From NCBI GenBank assembly GCA_937926545.1, contig CALAZW010000086.1, positions 1 to 62,501 of the forward strand: a DNA stretch of 62,501 nucleotides, in the 5' to 3' direction. Shown here piece after piece: positions 18,476 to 27,669 of this stretch; the stretch's first letter is position 1, and every line of letters begins with the position of its first letter. The notes below the pieces were generated by a model. The model saw only the letters and a program-made list of their open reading frames with translations, did not search any database and was not told the DNA's origin. The DNA is from an uncultured Helcococcus sp. GTDB lineage: Bacteria; Bacillota; Clostridia; Tissierellales; Peptoniphilaceae. The translations under genes were made by a program, and so were the position numbers.

Positions 18476-19037
18476 TGTGATGAAGGTTATTTTATGGCCT
18501 ATTAACAAATTAATTTTTAGATTTGAAGTTGTCAACAGGCCAGACCTGGATGAAAATAAAAGATTAATCCTTTGTTCCAACCATATATCGGCCCTAGATC
18601 CGATTTTAATTGCCATGACTTTTAAAAGAAAGATTTCTTTTATGGCCAAGGTCGAACTTTTTAAAAACAAGTTGGTGGGAGGATTCTTAACCAGGTTGGG
18701 AGCTATACCGGTAGATAGACAAAAGAGTGATTTAAAGGCTATTAAATCCTCCTTGGCTGTCTTGAAAAATGAAGAGGTCTTAGGGATCTTCCCAGAGGGA
18801 ACCAGGGTCAAGGCCATTTCCCAAGACAATATGAAAACAGGTATAGGATACTTGGCCTATAGGGGCCAGGCTGATGTTTTACCAGTAGAGATAGTTGGAA
18901 CCTATAAGCCTTTTAGAAAAATGAAGGTGGTTTATAAGGAGCCCATCTATATAGATGACTATAAGGATGTGGACAAGAAGGAAGTTTATGATTTAATAAC
19001 CAGGGATATTTATAAATCAATTTACGATAAGGAGTAA
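18465..19037 (+). CDS. plsC: 1-acyl-sn-glycerol-3-phosphate acyltransferase
   Basis: Makes phosphatidic acid from lysophosphatidic acid at the membrane. 190 aa. The HX4D catalytic motif is NHISALD, and the glycerol-phosphate-binding FPEGTR is near residue 105. An RBS (AGAGG) lies 6-7 bases before the ATG at 18465, which overlaps the end of cmk by 11 nt. It acts after PlsY (627-1238) in the same pathway. Confidence 0.93.
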   Translation: MLYSVMKVILWPINKLIFRFEVVNRPDLDENKRLILCSNHISALDPILIAMTFKRKISFMAKVELFKNKLVGGFLTRLGAIPVDRQKSDLKAIKSSLAVLKNEEVLGIFPEGTRVKAISQDNMKTGIGYLAYRGQADVLPVEIVGTYKPFRKMKVVYKEPIYIDDYKDVDKKEVYDLITRDIYKSIYDKE

Positions 19038-19039
19038 AA

Positions 19040-21112
19040 ATGGAAATTATCTTGGCTAAGAGCGCCGGTTTTTGTGGTGGAGTAAGAAACATAGCTAAAA
19101 TAACAGAGACTAGTTTGGATAAGTTGGACAGGGTTTATGCTCATGGTCAGTTGATTCACAATAGCCAGTATGTGGATTATGTAAAAAATAAGGGGCTGGG
19201 CCAGTTGGATAGTTTGGACCAAGTGGAAAACCTAAATGAAAAGTCAAATATTATAGGTAGGGCCCATGGACTGGAAAGGGAAACTAAAGAAAGAATAATT
19301 AAATTAGGGCATAATTATATAGACGGAACCTGCCCGGTTCTCCTGGAAATTTATAAAAAAATTAGTTACTATGACCAAATGGGCTATAAAATAGTTATAG
19401 TGGGAGATCCTTGTCACCCAGAGGTTATGGCCTTAAATAGCCAGGTTGATGGGAGGGCCTTGATAGTTTCCACTAAAGAGGAAGCTAAAAAAGTCCAAAA
19501 GTTACATAATATTTATATAATTAGTCAAACTACGAATATTTATGAGAAATTTTTTGAAATATCTGATATAATAAAAGATGAAAATGTAAATGTGAAGGTT
19601 GATAATACAATATGTAATACAACTAAAGTAAGACAGCAGGAATGTTTAGAACTGTCAAAAAAAGTAGATGTTATGATTGTAATCGGAGGAAGAAATAGTT
19701 CAAATACAGATAAACTGTATCAAATAGCTAGAAATAATTGTAAAAAGGCATATAAAATTGAAACTATTGACCAGTTACCTTTGCAAAGCATAAAAAAATA
19801 TAATACAATAGGTATAACAGCGGGAGCTTCTACGCCAAGCTGGATAATAGAGGAGGTCGTCAATAGAATGGACAATTTTAACAGTGAAGAATTTATGGAA
19901 CAGGTAAAAGACAGTATGATTAGGATTTACCCTAAGGATATTGTGAAGGGAACAGTTATCAATGTAAAGGATAACGAAATTTTTGTAGACATTAAATACC
20001 GTGCAGATGGTATCATCAAATTAGATGAAATGTCAGAAGAAGAATCAGCTGATCCTACTAAAGCTTTTGAAGAAGGTGAAGAGATCGATGTATTCGTTAT
20101 AAAACTTGATGATGGAGAAGGTAACGTTGCTTTATCAACAAGAAGAGTTCAAGGTTTGAAAAACTGGAAGAACTTAATGGCAGCATTTGAAAATAACGAA
20201 ATAGTTGAAGCTAAAGTAACAGGGGATAACTCTGGTGGATTAGTAGTTAGCGTAATGGGAATTAGTGGTTTTATACCAGCTTCTCAAATTACAACTTACT
20301 ATGTGAAAAACTTTAAACAATTTGTTGGTCAAACACTTGACTGTAGAATAATTAGTATAGATGAAAAGAAGAAGAGAGTTGTTCTTTCAAGTAGAGTCGT
20401 TAAAGAAGAAAAATTAGATGATGTTTGGGAAAAAATCATTGTTGGTGAAAAAATCACTGGCAAGGTAGTAAGAATGACAGACTTTGGTGCTTTTGTTGAC
20501 TTAGGCGGAGTGGATGCTTTAATTCACGTTTCAGATATCGCTTGGGAAAGAATAGATAAACCATCAGATGTATTAGAAATAGGTCAAGAAGTTGAAGCTT
20601 TAGTATTAAAGGCTAATAGAGAAAGAAATAGAGTTTCTTTAGGCTTAAAACAATTAACTGAAAAACCATTTGACGTTTTTGTTAAAAACAATAAAGTTGG
20701 AGATGTGGTTGATGGTGTTGTTGTAAATCTATTAGATTTTGGTGCTTTTGTAAGACTTGAAGAAGGCGTTGAAGGATTAGTTCACGTTTCACAAGTAAGC
20801 AATGTACATGTTGAAAAACCATCAGATGAATTAAACTTAGATGATGAAGTACAAGTAAAAATTCTTGAAATCGATGAAGAAAATCAAAGAATTTCATTGA
20901 GCATGAGAGCTTTAATGGAACCTCTTGAAACTGTAAAAGAAAATAAGGCAGTTATCCAAGAAATCGAAAAAAGAGAAAATGCAGCTAAAGACGAAGATGA
21001 AGATCAAGTAGAATATGCTGAAGAAAAAAGAGAAGAATTTGACGCTTCAAATGATATAGGAATTAACATTGGTTCTTTAATCGAATCAGCTGTTGAAAAA
21101 CAAGATAACTAA
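19040..21112 (+). CDS. ispH: Fused 4-hydroxy-3-methylbut-2-enyl diphosphate reductase / ribosomal protein S1
   Basis: 690 aa bifunctional protein. Residues 1-275 are IspH, the last MEP-pathway enzyme; the three [4Fe-4S] cysteines are Cys12 (GFCGGV), Cys98 (GTCPV) and Cys192 (TICNTT), with HGQLIHN, RAHG and GRNSSNT motifs. From about residue 300 there are four S1 RNA-binding repeats (rpsA), the last two ending in GLVHVSQ-type strands, then an acidic tail. This fusion is known in Clostridia. Codon use shifts at about 19900 to that of a highly expressed gene. A strong internal RBS and in-frame ATG at the junction suggest S1 can also be made alone. Confidence 0.95.
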   Translation: MEIILAKSAGFCGGVRNIAKITETSLDKLDRVYAHGQLIHNSQYVDYVKNKGLGQLDSLDQVENLNEKSNIIGRAHGLERETKERIIKLGHNYIDGTCPVLLEIYKKISYYDQMGYKIVIVGDPCHPEVMALNSQVDGRALIVSTKEEAKKVQKLHNIYIISQTTNIYEKFFEISDIIKDENVNVKVDNTICNTTKVRQQECLELSKKVDVMIVIGGRNSSNTDKLYQIARNNCKKAYKIETIDQLPLQSIKKYNTIGITAGASTPSWIIEEVVNRMDNFNSEEFMEQVKDSMIRIYPKDIVKGTVINVKDNEIFVDIKYRADGIIKLDEMSEEESADPTKAFEEGEEIDVFVIKLDDGEGNVALSTRRVQGLKNWKNLMAAFENNEIVEAKVTGDNSGGLVVSVMGISGFIPASQITTYYVKNFKQFVGQTLDCRIISIDEKKKRVVLSSRVVKEEKLDDVWEKIIVGEKITGKVVRMTDFGAFVDLGGVDALIHVSDIAWERIDKPSDVLEIGQEVEALVLKANRERNRVSLGLKQLTEKPFDVFVKNNKVGDVVDGVVVNLLDFGAFVRLEEGVEGLVHVSQVSNVHVEKPSDELNLDDEVQVKILEIDEENQRISLSMRALMEPLETVKENKAVIQEIEKRENAAKDEDEDQVEYAEEKREEFDASNDIGINIGSLIESAVEKQDN
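19851..19870 (+). promoter_or_regulatory. Internal ribosome-binding site and in-frame ATG at the IspH/S1 junction
   Basis: AGGAGG at 19851-19856 is followed after 11 bases by ATG at 19868, which is codon 277 of the fused gene, exactly between the enzyme and the S1 repeats. Initiation there would give a 414-residue free S1 protein. The spacing is a little long, and the same bases also encode EEVVNR, so chance is possible. Confidence 0.5.
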
Positions 21113-21122
21113 TAAAAATAAG

Positions 21123-21145
21123 GGAAGATTTATCTTCCTTTTTTT
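21123..21145 (+). terminator. Rho-independent terminator after ispH-rpsA
   Basis: GGAAGA / TCTTCC stem with a TTTA loop followed by seven T. It closes the run that began at efp. Confidence 0.87.
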
Positions 21146-21157
21146 ATTTTAAATGTT

Positions 21158-21185
21158 TTGTAAAAAAATCTCCTTATGGTATGAT
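21158..21185 (+). promoter_or_regulatory. Promoter of the DMT transporter gene
   Basis: -35 TTGTAA at 21158-21163, a 16-bp spacer, and -10 TATGAT at 21180-21185, followed by a strong RBS (GGGAGG) before the ATG at 21215. Confidence 0.65.
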
Positions 21186-21214
21186 GTAATTAACAATCGG
21201 GAGGTAGGGAGGAT

Positions 21215-22144
21215 ATGAAAAATTTAATAAAAAATAAAAGATATGCATATATGATAGCTCTATTCTGTATGTTATTGTGGGGATCAGCTTTTCCAGTCCT
21301 TAAAATTTCATATGAAGAGTTAAATATGCTTCCAGAAGATAATATGAGTAGGATGTATTTTGCCGGAATAAGATTTTTAATAGCAGGACTTTTAGTTCTT
21401 TTTTATTCACTAATCTTTAAAAGGGATGAAATAAAAAAATCAAAGATAGATTGGAAGTTCTTGATTTTCCTTGGTTTTCTACAAACTACCCTACAGTATT
21501 TATTCTTCTATATAGCAGTGGCTAATACGTCAGGAGTAAAGTCGTCAATCTTGCAATCAGCATCTACTTTTTTAGTGGTTATATTTTCGCACTTTGCTTT
21601 TAAGGATGACAAGATAAACAAGAACAAGATCTATGCCTTAATTTTTGGTTTCTTTGGTATCTTAGTGGCCAATCTGGACAAGGGCTTTGATTTAAGCTTT
21701 AAGCTACAAGGAGAGGTATTTATGTTAATATCGTCCACCTTGGGAGCCTTGGGAACCATCATCGTTAAGAAGTATGGTAAGGATATGAGTCCTTTTGTAC
21801 TTACATCAGCCCAAATGATTATAGGGTCTATTATCCTTATAGTAGTTGGTAGGTGGGGGATGACAGGATCCTTAAACTTTACGGCCAAGGCCTATGGTCT
21901 TTTATTGTATTCAGCATTTTTATCAGCTTTAGCCTTTGTTTTATGGTATCAACTACTACAAAACTACAAGGCGGGGGAAATAAGCGTTTTAAGGTTATTT
22001 ATTCCCATGTTTGGAGCAATCTTGAGTACTATCTTTTTGAAAGAGGCCATGACTATAAACCTTGTCTTAGGTTTAAGCTTGGTAATAATAGGTATTTATG
22101 TTTTAAATAGACCAGAGAAAAAGAAGTTTGACACTATAGCTTAA
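21215..22144 (+). CDS. EamA/DMT family transporter
   Basis: 309 aa membrane protein with about ten hydrophobic segments in two repeated EamA halves. The repeat start is typical (MLLWGSAFPVLKISY), and the second half begins near residue 160. DMT transporters export or import small metabolites; the substrate cannot be read from sequence. It has its own promoter and shares no obvious operon partner; the next gene is driven by a promoter overlapping its 3' end. Confidence 0.9.
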   Translation: MKNLIKNKRYAYMIALFCMLLWGSAFPVLKISYEELNMLPEDNMSRMYFAGIRFLIAGLLVLFYSLIFKRDEIKKSKIDWKFLIFLGFLQTTLQYLFFYIAVANTSGVKSSILQSASTFLVVIFSHFAFKDDKINKNKIYALIFGFFGILVANLDKGFDLSFKLQGEVFMLISSTLGALGTIIVKKYGKDMSPFVLTSAQMIIGSIILIVVGRWGMTGSLNFTAKAYGLLLYSAFLSALAFVLWYQLLQNYKAGEISVLRLFIPMFGAILSTIFLKEAMTINLVLGLSLVIIGIYVLNRPEKKKFDTIA

Positions 22145-22155
22145 TCTGCTATAAT
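22128..22155 (+). promoter_or_regulatory. Strong sigma-A promoter for the T-box transcript
   Basis: Consensus -35 TTGACA at 22128-22133, a 16-bp spacer, and consensus -10 TATAAT at 22150-22155. The -35 lies inside the last codons of the upstream transporter gene. Transcription would begin about seven bases before Stem I of the T-box. Confidence 0.9.
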
Positions 22156-22167
22156 TTATATTAATAG

Positions 22168-22322
22168 AAAAGCTGGGAAGACCTACAGTACCATATACAT
22201 GAAAAACTATATGGGAATTACAAGGTTGGAGCTTTTAAGTGAGTTGTGACTTATATCAACATGAGCTTTATCAAAAAAGGTGGTACCGCGTTAAGACGCC
22301 CTTTTATGATAGGGCTTTTTTT
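22168..22322 (+). promoter_or_regulatory. T-box riboswitch, tyrosine specifier (UAC), short Stem I
   Basis: The antiterminator is canonical: AAAAGG (22275-22280) pairs with CCTTTT (22300-22305), the seven-base bulge TGGTACC (22281-22287) holds the tRNA-acceptor site, and GCG/CGC closes the upper helix. The competing terminator is GCCCT/AGGGC (22298-22315) plus seven T. Stem I (22168-22236) is closed by AAAGCT/AGCTTT and carries the loop-E pair AGTA (22187-22190) and GAA (22215-22217); the specifier position GAA-N-codon-A reads TAC (22219-22221), tyrosine. Bulge base U fits the discriminator A of tRNA-Tyr. The top of Stem I is a single 7-bp hairpin, much shorter than usual. Uncharged tRNA-Tyr would turn the downstream gene on. 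Confidence 0.92.
22298..22322 (+). terminator. Regulated terminator of the T-box
   Basis: GCCCT at 22298-22302 pairs with AGGGC at 22311-22315, followed by seven T. It shares bases with the antiterminator and cannot form at the same time. Confidence 0.9.
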
Positions 22323-22335
22323 ATTAGGAGGGTTT

Positions 22336-23649
22336 ATGAAAAATCAAGAAAAAAGCTTTCAGTCGAAAGTTGGTTTTATTTTAGCATCAGTGGGATCGGC
22401 AGTTGGGATGGCAAATATTTGGATGTTTCCCTATAGGGTAGGTCAAAATGGAGGGGCAAGTTTTCTTTTAATATATTTATTTTTTATTATTGTATTTTCC
22501 AACCTGGGCCTAAGTGCGGAATTTGCCATTGGTCGTTTTGCTCAGACAGGAACCCTTGGTTCCTATGAATTGGCCTTTGAAGATAAGGGCAAAAAGAAAT
22601 TTGGATCCAAGATAGGTTTTCTTCCACTTTTGGGTTCTTTAGGTATAGCAACGGGCTATGCCATAATAGCTGGTTGGGTTTTAAGGACCTTTTTTGCAGC
22701 CCTAACAGGCAGTCTTTTTAAGGTGGATTCACAAGTCTTTTTTAACCAGGCAACTGGTCAATTTGGATCTCTTATTTGGCATTTTGCCATAGTTATAATA
22801 ACTCTTTTAACCTTGTTTTTAGGGGCCAAGAGCATAGAGAAAACCAATAAGCTTATGATGCCAATCTTCTTTATTCTCTTCTTTTTAATAGCCATTAGGG
22901 TTTCATTTTTACCCAATGCCAAAGAAGGATATAGATACTTATTTGTTCCCGACTGGTCATACTTACTAAAACCTATGACCTGGGTTAATGCCATGGGACA
23001 AGCATTTTTCTCCCTATCTATAACAGGTAGTGGAATGATTGTATACGGGACCTATTTAAGTAAGAAGGAAGATATTTTATCCGTAGCCAGATACACGGCC
23101 TTGTTTGATACTATGGCTTCTCTTTTATCAGCCTTGGTAGTAATACCAGCAAGTTTTGCCTTTGGTATCGAACCCAGTGCAGGACCACCCCTTATGTTTA
23201 TAACCATGCCAAAAATTCTAGCTCAGATTCCCTTTGGTAGATTGATAGCCATCTTCTTCTTTTTATCAGTGGTCTTTGCTGCTATTAGTTCACTACAAAA
23301 TATGTATGAGGTGGTTTTAGAGTCAGTTAAGAATAGATTTAATCTTTCCAGGACCAAGTCCTTATTTTTAATAGGTCTTATTACCTTGGCAGTTGGAGTT
23401 TTTCTGGAGAGAGAGCCTGTAGTAGGAAGTTGGATGGATGTTATAAGCATTTATATAATTCCTTTTTCAGCCCTTCTAGGAGCCTTTAGTTGGTTTTACA
23501 TGTGGGATAGATCAAATTTTGAAAAAGAATTGAATCAGGGACGAAATAAGCCTGTAAAACCTATTTATTTTACCTTGGGTAGGTATCTATATGTACCAAT
23601 AGCCTTGGTGATATTTATTTTAGGAATTGTTTATGGAGGAATAGGTTAA
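22336..23649 (+). CDS. Neurotransmitter:sodium symporter (NSS) family transporter, probable tyrosine uptake
   Basis: 437 aa, 11-12 membrane segments, Na+-coupled amino-acid transporter of the LeuT/Tyt1 type. The TM1 signature is SVGSAVGMANIWMFPY with NGGASF after it, and SLSITGSGMIVYGTYLS in the TM6 region. The ATG at 22336 is used because GGAGGG sits just upstream; an open frame continuing upstream runs through the T-box RNA and is not coding. The tyrosine-type T-box predicts tyrosine as substrate, in line with the known Fusobacterium tyrosine transporter Tyt1 of this family; substrate is inference. Confidence 0.93.
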   Translation: MKNQEKSFQSKVGFILASVGSAVGMANIWMFPYRVGQNGGASFLLIYLFFIIVFSNLGLSAEFAIGRFAQTGTLGSYELAFEDKGKKKFGSKIGFLPLLGSLGIATGYAIIAGWVLRTFFAALTGSLFKVDSQVFFNQATGQFGSLIWHFAIVIITLLTLFLGAKSIEKTNKLMMPIFFILFFLIAIRVSFLPNAKEGYRYLFVPDWSYLLKPMTWVNAMGQAFFSLSITGSGMIVYGTYLSKKEDILSVARYTALFDTMASLLSALVVIPASFAFGIEPSAGPPLMFITMPKILAQIPFGRLIAIFFFLSVVFAAISSLQNMYEVVLESVKNRFNLSRTKSLFLIGLITLAVGVFLEREPVVGSWMDVISIYIIPFSALLGAFSWFYMWDRSNFEKELNQGRNKPVKPIYFTLGRYLYVPIALVIFILGIVYGGIG

Positions 23650-23669
23650 AAGCACATTAGTGCTTTTTT
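23649..23669 (+). terminator. Rho-independent terminator after NSS transporter
   Basis: AAAGCAC / GTGCTTT with an ATTA loop and a T run; it starts on the last base of the stop codon. Confidence 0.87.
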
Positions 23670-23765
23670 CTTTATTTTAAATGATGAGCTTCTAAGGGAG
23701 CTTTATTTATAGAAAATACTTTTTGTGATATTATTATAGGTAGAATATTTTATTAGGGGGCTATG

Positions 23766-25073
23766 ATGAAATACCATATAATGACATACGGATGCCAGAT
23801 GAATGAGCACGATTCAGAGAGAATCGCCTTTATTTTAGAATCCTTGGGCTATGAAAAAACTGAGGATCAAACTAAGGCAGATTTTTTAGTTTATAATACA
23901 TGTTTAATTAGAGAAAATGCTGAACTTAAGGTATATGGACACCTGGGAGCAGCTAAGAAACAAAAAAGAGAAAACCCAGATCTTATGATAGCGGTTTGTG
24001 GCTGCATGATGCAGACAGGCCCTGCAAGACATGTTATAGAGAAGAAATATCCCCATGTGGATATTATATTTGGAACATCTAATATAGATAAGTTGCCAGA
24101 GCTTATTAATATGAGTAAGACCACTGGAAGATTGGTAGTTGATATAGACGAATATATAGATGATCCTACCATAGGCTATAGAAGAAATAATGATTTTTCA
24201 GCCTATGTAAACATTATGACAGGCTGCAATAATTTTTGCACCTATTGTGTTGTTCCTTATGCTAGAGGAAGGGAAAAGTCCAGGCCAATAGAAGAGATTG
24301 TTCAAGAGGTAAAAACCTTGGTGGACAGGGGCTTTATTGAGGTGACACTCTTGGGACAAAACGTGAACTCCTATGGCAAGGAATTGGGGGTAAGTTTCCC
24401 AGAGCTCTTATATGCTATAGCAGACCAGGTTCCAGACCTTACAATCTTAAGATTTGTAACCTCTCATCCTAAGGACCTATCAGATGAGTTGATTTATGCC
24501 ATGAGGGACATTCCCATGATAGAAAAACATTTCCACCTACCTCTTCAATCAGGAAGCACCAAGGTATTAAAGGAAATGAATAGAAGATACAGTAGAGAAG
24601 ATTATTTGGAAAGACTGGATAAGCTTAGAAAGGAAGTTCCAGGTATAGCCATTAGTACTGACCTTATAGTAGGTTTTCCAGGAGAGACTGAAGAAGACCA
24701 TCTAGAGACCATAAGTTTATGTAAAGAGGCAAGATTTGAATCGGCCTTTACCTTTATCTACTCTAGAAGGCCAGGTACTCCTGCTGATAAGAGAGAGGAC
24801 CAGGTGGAAGAAAAGGTTAAGTCTAGAAGATTCAATGAGCTTTTAGATGTTATTTATCCTATTTTTAAGGAAAAAAACCAAGAGGAAATAGGAAGTGTCC
24901 AAAAGGTTTTATTGGAGAATGTAAGTAAGAATAATGAAGAGGTACTATCAGGAAGATCCTTGACCAACAAATTAGTTCATGTCAAGGCTGACAAAAAGTA
25001 CATCGGTAAACTGGTAAATGTTAAAATTAAAAGTTGTACATCATTTACCTTAGAAGGAGATTTGTGTGAGTAA
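23766..25073 (+). CDS. miaB: tRNA-2-methylthio-N6-dimethylallyladenosine synthase MiaB
   Basis: Radical-SAM methylthiotransferase that converts i6A37 to ms2i6A37 in tRNA. 435 aa. N-terminal cluster cysteines in YGCQMN, YNTCLIR and VCGCMMQ; radical-SAM CxxxCxxC as CNNFCTYC; the TRAM RNA-binding domain fills the last 60 residues. There are tandem ATGs at 23763 and 23766; the second is chosen because AGGGGG lies 5 bases before it. miaA, which makes its substrate, is three genes downstream. Confidence 0.97.
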   Translation: MKYHIMTYGCQMNEHDSERIAFILESLGYEKTEDQTKADFLVYNTCLIRENAELKVYGHLGAAKKQKRENPDLMIAVCGCMMQTGPARHVIEKKYPHVDIIFGTSNIDKLPELINMSKTTGRLVVDIDEYIDDPTIGYRRNNDFSAYVNIMTGCNNFCTYCVVPYARGREKSRPIEEIVQEVKTLVDRGFIEVTLLGQNVNSYGKELGVSFPELLYAIADQVPDLTILRFVTSHPKDLSDELIYAMRDIPMIEKHFHLPLQSGSTKVLKEMNRRYSREDYLERLDKLRKEVPGIAISTDLIVGFPGETEEDHLETISLCKEARFESAFTFIYSRRPGTPADKREDQVEEKVKSRRFNELLDVIYPIFKEKNQEEIGSVQKVLLENVSKNNEEVLSGRSLTNKLVHVKADKKYIGKLVNVKIKSCTSFTLEGDLCE

Positions 25074-27669
25074 AATAGATATCGAAAAATTAACCCCAAT
25101 GATGCAGCAATATATGAGAATCAAGGAAGAAAATAAGGATGCTATCTTGTTTTTTAGATTGGGAGATTTTTACGAAATGTTTTTTGATGATGCCCTAACA
25201 GCATCAAGGGAATTGGAAATTGCCTTGACCAGAAGGGAGTGCGGCCTGGAAGATAAGGCCCCCATGTGTGGTATACCCCACCATGTATCAGAACCCTATA
25301 TTAACAAATTAGTATCCAAGGGATATAAGGTTGCTGTGGTAGATCAAATAGAAGATCCCAAGTTGGCCAAGGGCCTGGTAAAAAGATCCATAACCAGGCT
25401 GGTAACCCCAGGTACTCTTATAGATTTAGATATGGAGGCTAAAAAGGACAATAATTTTTTAGCAAGTATTTTTCACACGGCTAATTCCTTTGGTATATCC
25501 TATATAGATATAACAACTGGGGAGCTAAAAACCACAGAGATAACCAATAGTATAGACCCAAAAAGAGATCTTTTAGACTTTCTAGTAAAGATAAATCCCA
25601 GAGAGATTATTATAAATAAAAGGCTAGACTATAAATACTTTAACAACTATGTGGAAAACAAGAATATTTTTATTTCTGTTTTTGAGCCTAGGACCTATGA
25701 GGCCAGTAAAAACCTGGACTTTTTATCAGGCTATTTGGATCGGAAAAGTCTTAAGCTAATAGATAAAAAAATCTATGCCAGTATGGCCACTTCCAGTCTT
25801 TTAGACTATGTCTATCTTTTCCAAGAGGAAAAGTTAGCCCATATAGAAAGCCTTGATTATGTAGAGGCCAATAGATTTTTACAAATAGATGCCAATACTA
25901 GGGAAAACCTGGAGCTTCACAGAAATCTAAATGACGGGTCTAGAAAGAATACCCTTTTGTCGGTTTTAGATAAGAGTAAGACTGCCATGGGTTCTAGAAA
26001 AATTAATTCCTGGTTGGAGTTTCCCCTAATAAAAAGAGATGAAATAGACTTTAGGTTAAATGTAATTGAATATTTTAGTGAAAACACCATAAAAAGAATG
26101 GAATTATTGGATCTTTTATCCACCATCTATGATTTGGAGAGGATCCTTAGTAAGGTGGCCTATGGTAGGGCCAATGCAAGAGACCTTTTAGCCTTAAAAA
26201 CTTCCATAGAAAACATACCAAAAATAATAGAAATATTAAGAGAAATAGATAAAAAAGAAATAAAACTTATCCTGGAATCCTTTGATTCACTGGAGGATAT
26301 ATACCAGCTTATAGACCAGGCTATAGTGGAAGATGCGCCTACTACTATAACTGAAGGAGACCTTATTAAACAAGGCTTCGATGAAAAACTAGATAAGTTA
26401 AAATACCAATCTATTGAGGGTAAGAGACTTTTACTGGAATATGAAGAGGAAGAAAAGAGAGAAACAGGTATAAAAAACCTGAAGGTATCCTATAATAAAA
26501 ATACTGGCTACTATATAGAACTTACCAAGTCCAATATAGGAAGTGCGCCGGATCATTATATTAGAAGGCAAACTCTTAAAAACTCAGAAAGATATATTAC
26601 AGATAGATTAAATGAAATCTCAGATATGATATTGGGAAGTCAGGCAGACACTGTTGATTTGGAATATGAAATTTTTAATGGTATAAGAAGTACCATATCT
26701 GAAAATACCAGTAGGATAAAAAATACCAGTAATGCCATAGCCAACTTGGATGGACTTTTAACCTTGGCCCAGGTGGCCATAGATAATAACTATGTTAGAC
26801 CAAGTTTTAATGATGAAAATATAATTGATATTAAGGACGGTAGACATCCGGTTATAGAGACTAGCATTCAGGCAGTTGATTTTATCCCCAATGATAGCTT
26901 AATAGGCCAAGAGGATAATTTAATTCAAATAATCACCGGTCCTAATATGGCTGGAAAATCCACCTATATGAGGCAGGTGGCCCTAATTATAATCATGGGC
27001 CACATGGGATCTTTTGTTCCTGCCACAAGTGCAAATTTAAGTGTTTGCGATGCTATATTTACCAGGATAGGAGCTTCAGATAATCTTGCCAAGGGTGAAT
27101 CTACCTTTATGGTGGAAATGAAGGAAATGTCCAATATAATAAAAAATGCAACTGACAAAAGTTTTATAGTACTTGACGAGGTGGGCAGGGGAACTAGCAC
27201 CAATGATGGCCTTAGTATAGCCTATGCCATAGTGGAATACATCAGTGAAAATCTTAGGGCCAAGACCCTCTTTGCCACCCACTATCACGAGTTAACCCTA
27301 CTTGAGGAAAACTATGAAAATATAGTAAATCTCAAGGTTGATATAGATGAATCCCAGGGCAACTTGGTATTTTTAAGAAAGATTCTTAAGGGTAGGGCGG
27401 ATAAGAGTTATGGTATAGAGGTTGCCAAGCTATCAGGTATACCAGATCAGATAATAAAAAGGGCCAACTATATCTTAAAAAACATTGATAACATGGACTT
27501 TAGTAAGACTAAATTAGCAGATAGTCCCTTGGTGGAAGACTATAGGGACTTTGAAAAAAATGCCTTTTTAGAGGAAATAAAAAGCTTAAACCTTGACCAT
27601 ATGACAGCCAAGGAGGCCTATGATTTCCTATATGATATGAAGGATAGGTTAGGTGATATTGTTGATTAA
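25066..27669 (+). CDS. mutS: DNA mismatch repair protein MutS
   Basis: Recognises mismatches. 867 aa. N-terminal mismatch-binding domain with the Phe-x-Glu pair in GDFYEMF, connector, lever and clamp, and C-terminal ATPase with Walker A GPNMAGKST, LARGEST-type signature LAKGESTFM and Walker B VLDEVGRGTS, then ATHYHEL. The start is GTG with AAGGAGA three bases before it, overlapping the end of miaB by 8 nt. It runs into mutL. Confidence 0.97.
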   Translation: MSKIDIEKLTPMMQQYMRIKEENKDAILFFRLGDFYEMFFDDALTASRELEIALTRRECGLEDKAPMCGIPHHVSEPYINKLVSKGYKVAVVDQIEDPKLAKGLVKRSITRLVTPGTLIDLDMEAKKDNNFLASIFHTANSFGISYIDITTGELKTTEITNSIDPKRDLLDFLVKINPREIIINKRLDYKYFNNYVENKNIFISVFEPRTYEASKNLDFLSGYLDRKSLKLIDKKIYASMATSSLLDYVYLFQEEKLAHIESLDYVEANRFLQIDANTRENLELHRNLNDGSRKNTLLSVLDKSKTAMGSRKINSWLEFPLIKRDEIDFRLNVIEYFSENTIKRMELLDLLSTIYDLERILSKVAYGRANARDLLALKTSIENIPKIIEILREIDKKEIKLILESFDSLEDIYQLIDQAIVEDAPTTITEGDLIKQGFDEKLDKLKYQSIEGKRLLLEYEEEEKRETGIKNLKVSYNKNTGYYIELTKSNIGSAPDHYIRRQTLKNSERYITDRLNEISDMILGSQADTVDLEYEIFNGIRSTISENTSRIKNTSNAIANLDGLLTLAQVAIDNNYVRPSFNDENIIDIKDGRHPVIETSIQAVDFIPNDSLIGQEDNLIQIITGPNMAGKSTYMRQVALIIIMGHMGSFVPATSANLSVCDAIFTRIGASDNLAKGESTFMVEMKEMSNIIKNATDKSFIVLDEVGRGTSTNDGLSIAYAIVEYISENLRAKTLFATHYHELTLLEENYENIVNLKVDIDESQGNLVFLRKILKGRADKSYGIEVAKLSGIPDQIIKRANYILKNIDNMDFSKTKLADSPLVEDYRDFEKNAFLEEIKSLNLDHMTAKEAYDFLYDMKDRLGDIVD

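Noticed and set aside
22246..22335. Open reading frame extending the NSS transporter upstream by 30 codons
   Set aside because: These bases are the T-box antiterminator and terminator; a good RBS and ATG follow at 22336.
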